This document shows positions 63,803 through 64,000 of a DNA stretch of 64,000 bases, piece by piece. Numbering within the stretch: position 1 is the first letter of the stretch; every line of letters begins with the position of its first letter. The stretch covers positions 620,001 through 684,000 of the forward strand of contig CAVYPR010000003.1 in NCBI GenBank assembly GCA_963770505.1, written 5' to 3'. The stretch comes from CAVYPR01 sp963770505 (lineage in GTDB: Bacteria > Actinomycetota > Acidimicrobiia > Acidimicrobiales > RAAP-2). Below the pieces are notes generated by a model, which was not told where the DNA came from, did not search any database, and saw nothing but the letters and a program-made list of their open reading frames with translations. The position numbers were made by a program, and so were the translations under genes.

Positions 63803-64000
63803 TCATGCCGTGGAGGCCGCTCCGAGGTAGTGGTCGAGCACCTCGGGCCCTGCGTCCTCGGCCCGTCCCTTCCAGCTCACCTCACCTCGCGAGAGGATGA
63901 CGCAGTCGTCGGCCATGGCCAGTGCCCGGTGGACGAACTGCTCGATGAGCAGGATGGCGATCCCCATGTCCCGGGCTCGCTCGAGGCCCTCGAAGACCAC
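63803..64000 (-). CDS. livF: ABC transporter ATP-binding protein (LivF type), C-terminal part, cut by window edge
   Basis: Only the last 65 codons are present, reading leftward: FEGLERARDMGIAILLIEQF, the LLIEQ switch region, then VHRALAMADDCVILSRGEVS and WKGRAEDAGPEV. The IEQ motif in place of IEHD is typical of LivF. It is convergent with livG, so it may belong to a second importer operon on the other side of the window edge or be a rearranged partner of the importer described here. Confidence 0.85.
   Translation of the reverse strand: MVFEGLERARDMGIAILLIEQFVHRALAMADDCVILSRGEVSWKGRAEDAGPEVLDHYLGAASTA

Noticed and set aside
1..64000. tRNA, rRNA, riboswitch and CRISPR features
   Set aside because: None of the conserved arms, cores or repeat-spacer patterns was seen by eye on either strand; a covariance-model scan would be decisive.

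Overview
High-GC actinobacterial DNA, most like an uncultured member of Acidimicrobiia or a neighbouring Actinomycetota lineage. The evidence is GC-rich codon use, frequent GTG starts, dense GTGA/ATGA stop-start overlaps, and the mix of CaiB/BaiF CoA-transferases, FadE-type dehydrogenases, TetR and MmyB-type regulators and mycothiol-style DinB proteins. No rRNA, tRNA or CRISPR was seen.

Region 1 (1-20.3 kb) is a surface-polysaccharide island: a Wzx-type flippase (cut by the window edge), a methyltransferase, a sulfatase, an O-antigen-ligase-type polymerase with a TPR tail, a polyprenyl-phosphate sugar transferase and five glycosyltransferases. It is partly decayed: an FkbM methyltransferase survives only as fragments in several frames, several genes are frameshifted, and an IS21-family element with a 7-bp target duplication sits between glycosyltransferases. 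Inserted in the island is a coupled four-gene redox operon (alcohol dehydrogenase, DUF2255, SDR, cupin) divergent from an MmyB-type regulator.

Region 2 (20.3-23.1 kb) is one large gene for a secreted sedolisin-like peptidase ending in seven tandem repeats that should fold as a lectin-like beta-propeller.

Region 3 (23.8-32.4 kb) is a TetR-controlled CoA-ester catabolic block: two CoA-transferases, three SDRs, an amidohydrolase and an acyl-CoA synthetase. A perfect palindromic operator overlaps a -35 box beside tetR.

Region 4 (32.5-38.2 kb) is miscellaneous: a toxin-antitoxin pair, a SnoaL-like protein, a methyltransferase, a DinB-like protein, a DHFR-like reductase, a VOC protein and a secreted GH5 endoglycoceramidase-like hydrolase.

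Region 5 (38.35-44.8 kb) is a second fatty-acyl or ring-degradation block: three acyl-CoA dehydrogenases, a CoA ligase, a crotonase and a TetR. After an eroded stretch with a dead toxin-antitoxin locus and broken small genes (44.8-48.4 kb), an eight-gene leftward operon (59.25-49.3 kb) carries an amidohydrolase, an LLM monooxygenase, a CoA-transferase, a CoA-ester lyase, a DapB-like protein, a DUF35-thiolase fusion, a second amidohydrolase and an alpha/beta hydrolase. Divergent from it is a branched-chain-amino-acid-type ABC importer (59.6-63.7 kb). Regions 3 and 5 together give parts for import, CoA activation, dehydrogenation, hydration and carbon-carbon cleavage of an unidentified acid or ring compound.

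A recurring feature is single-base disruption: at least seven otherwise well-conserved genes have spans one base longer than a multiple of three. Extra-base errors in the assembly are a serious possibility and affect several gene calls.
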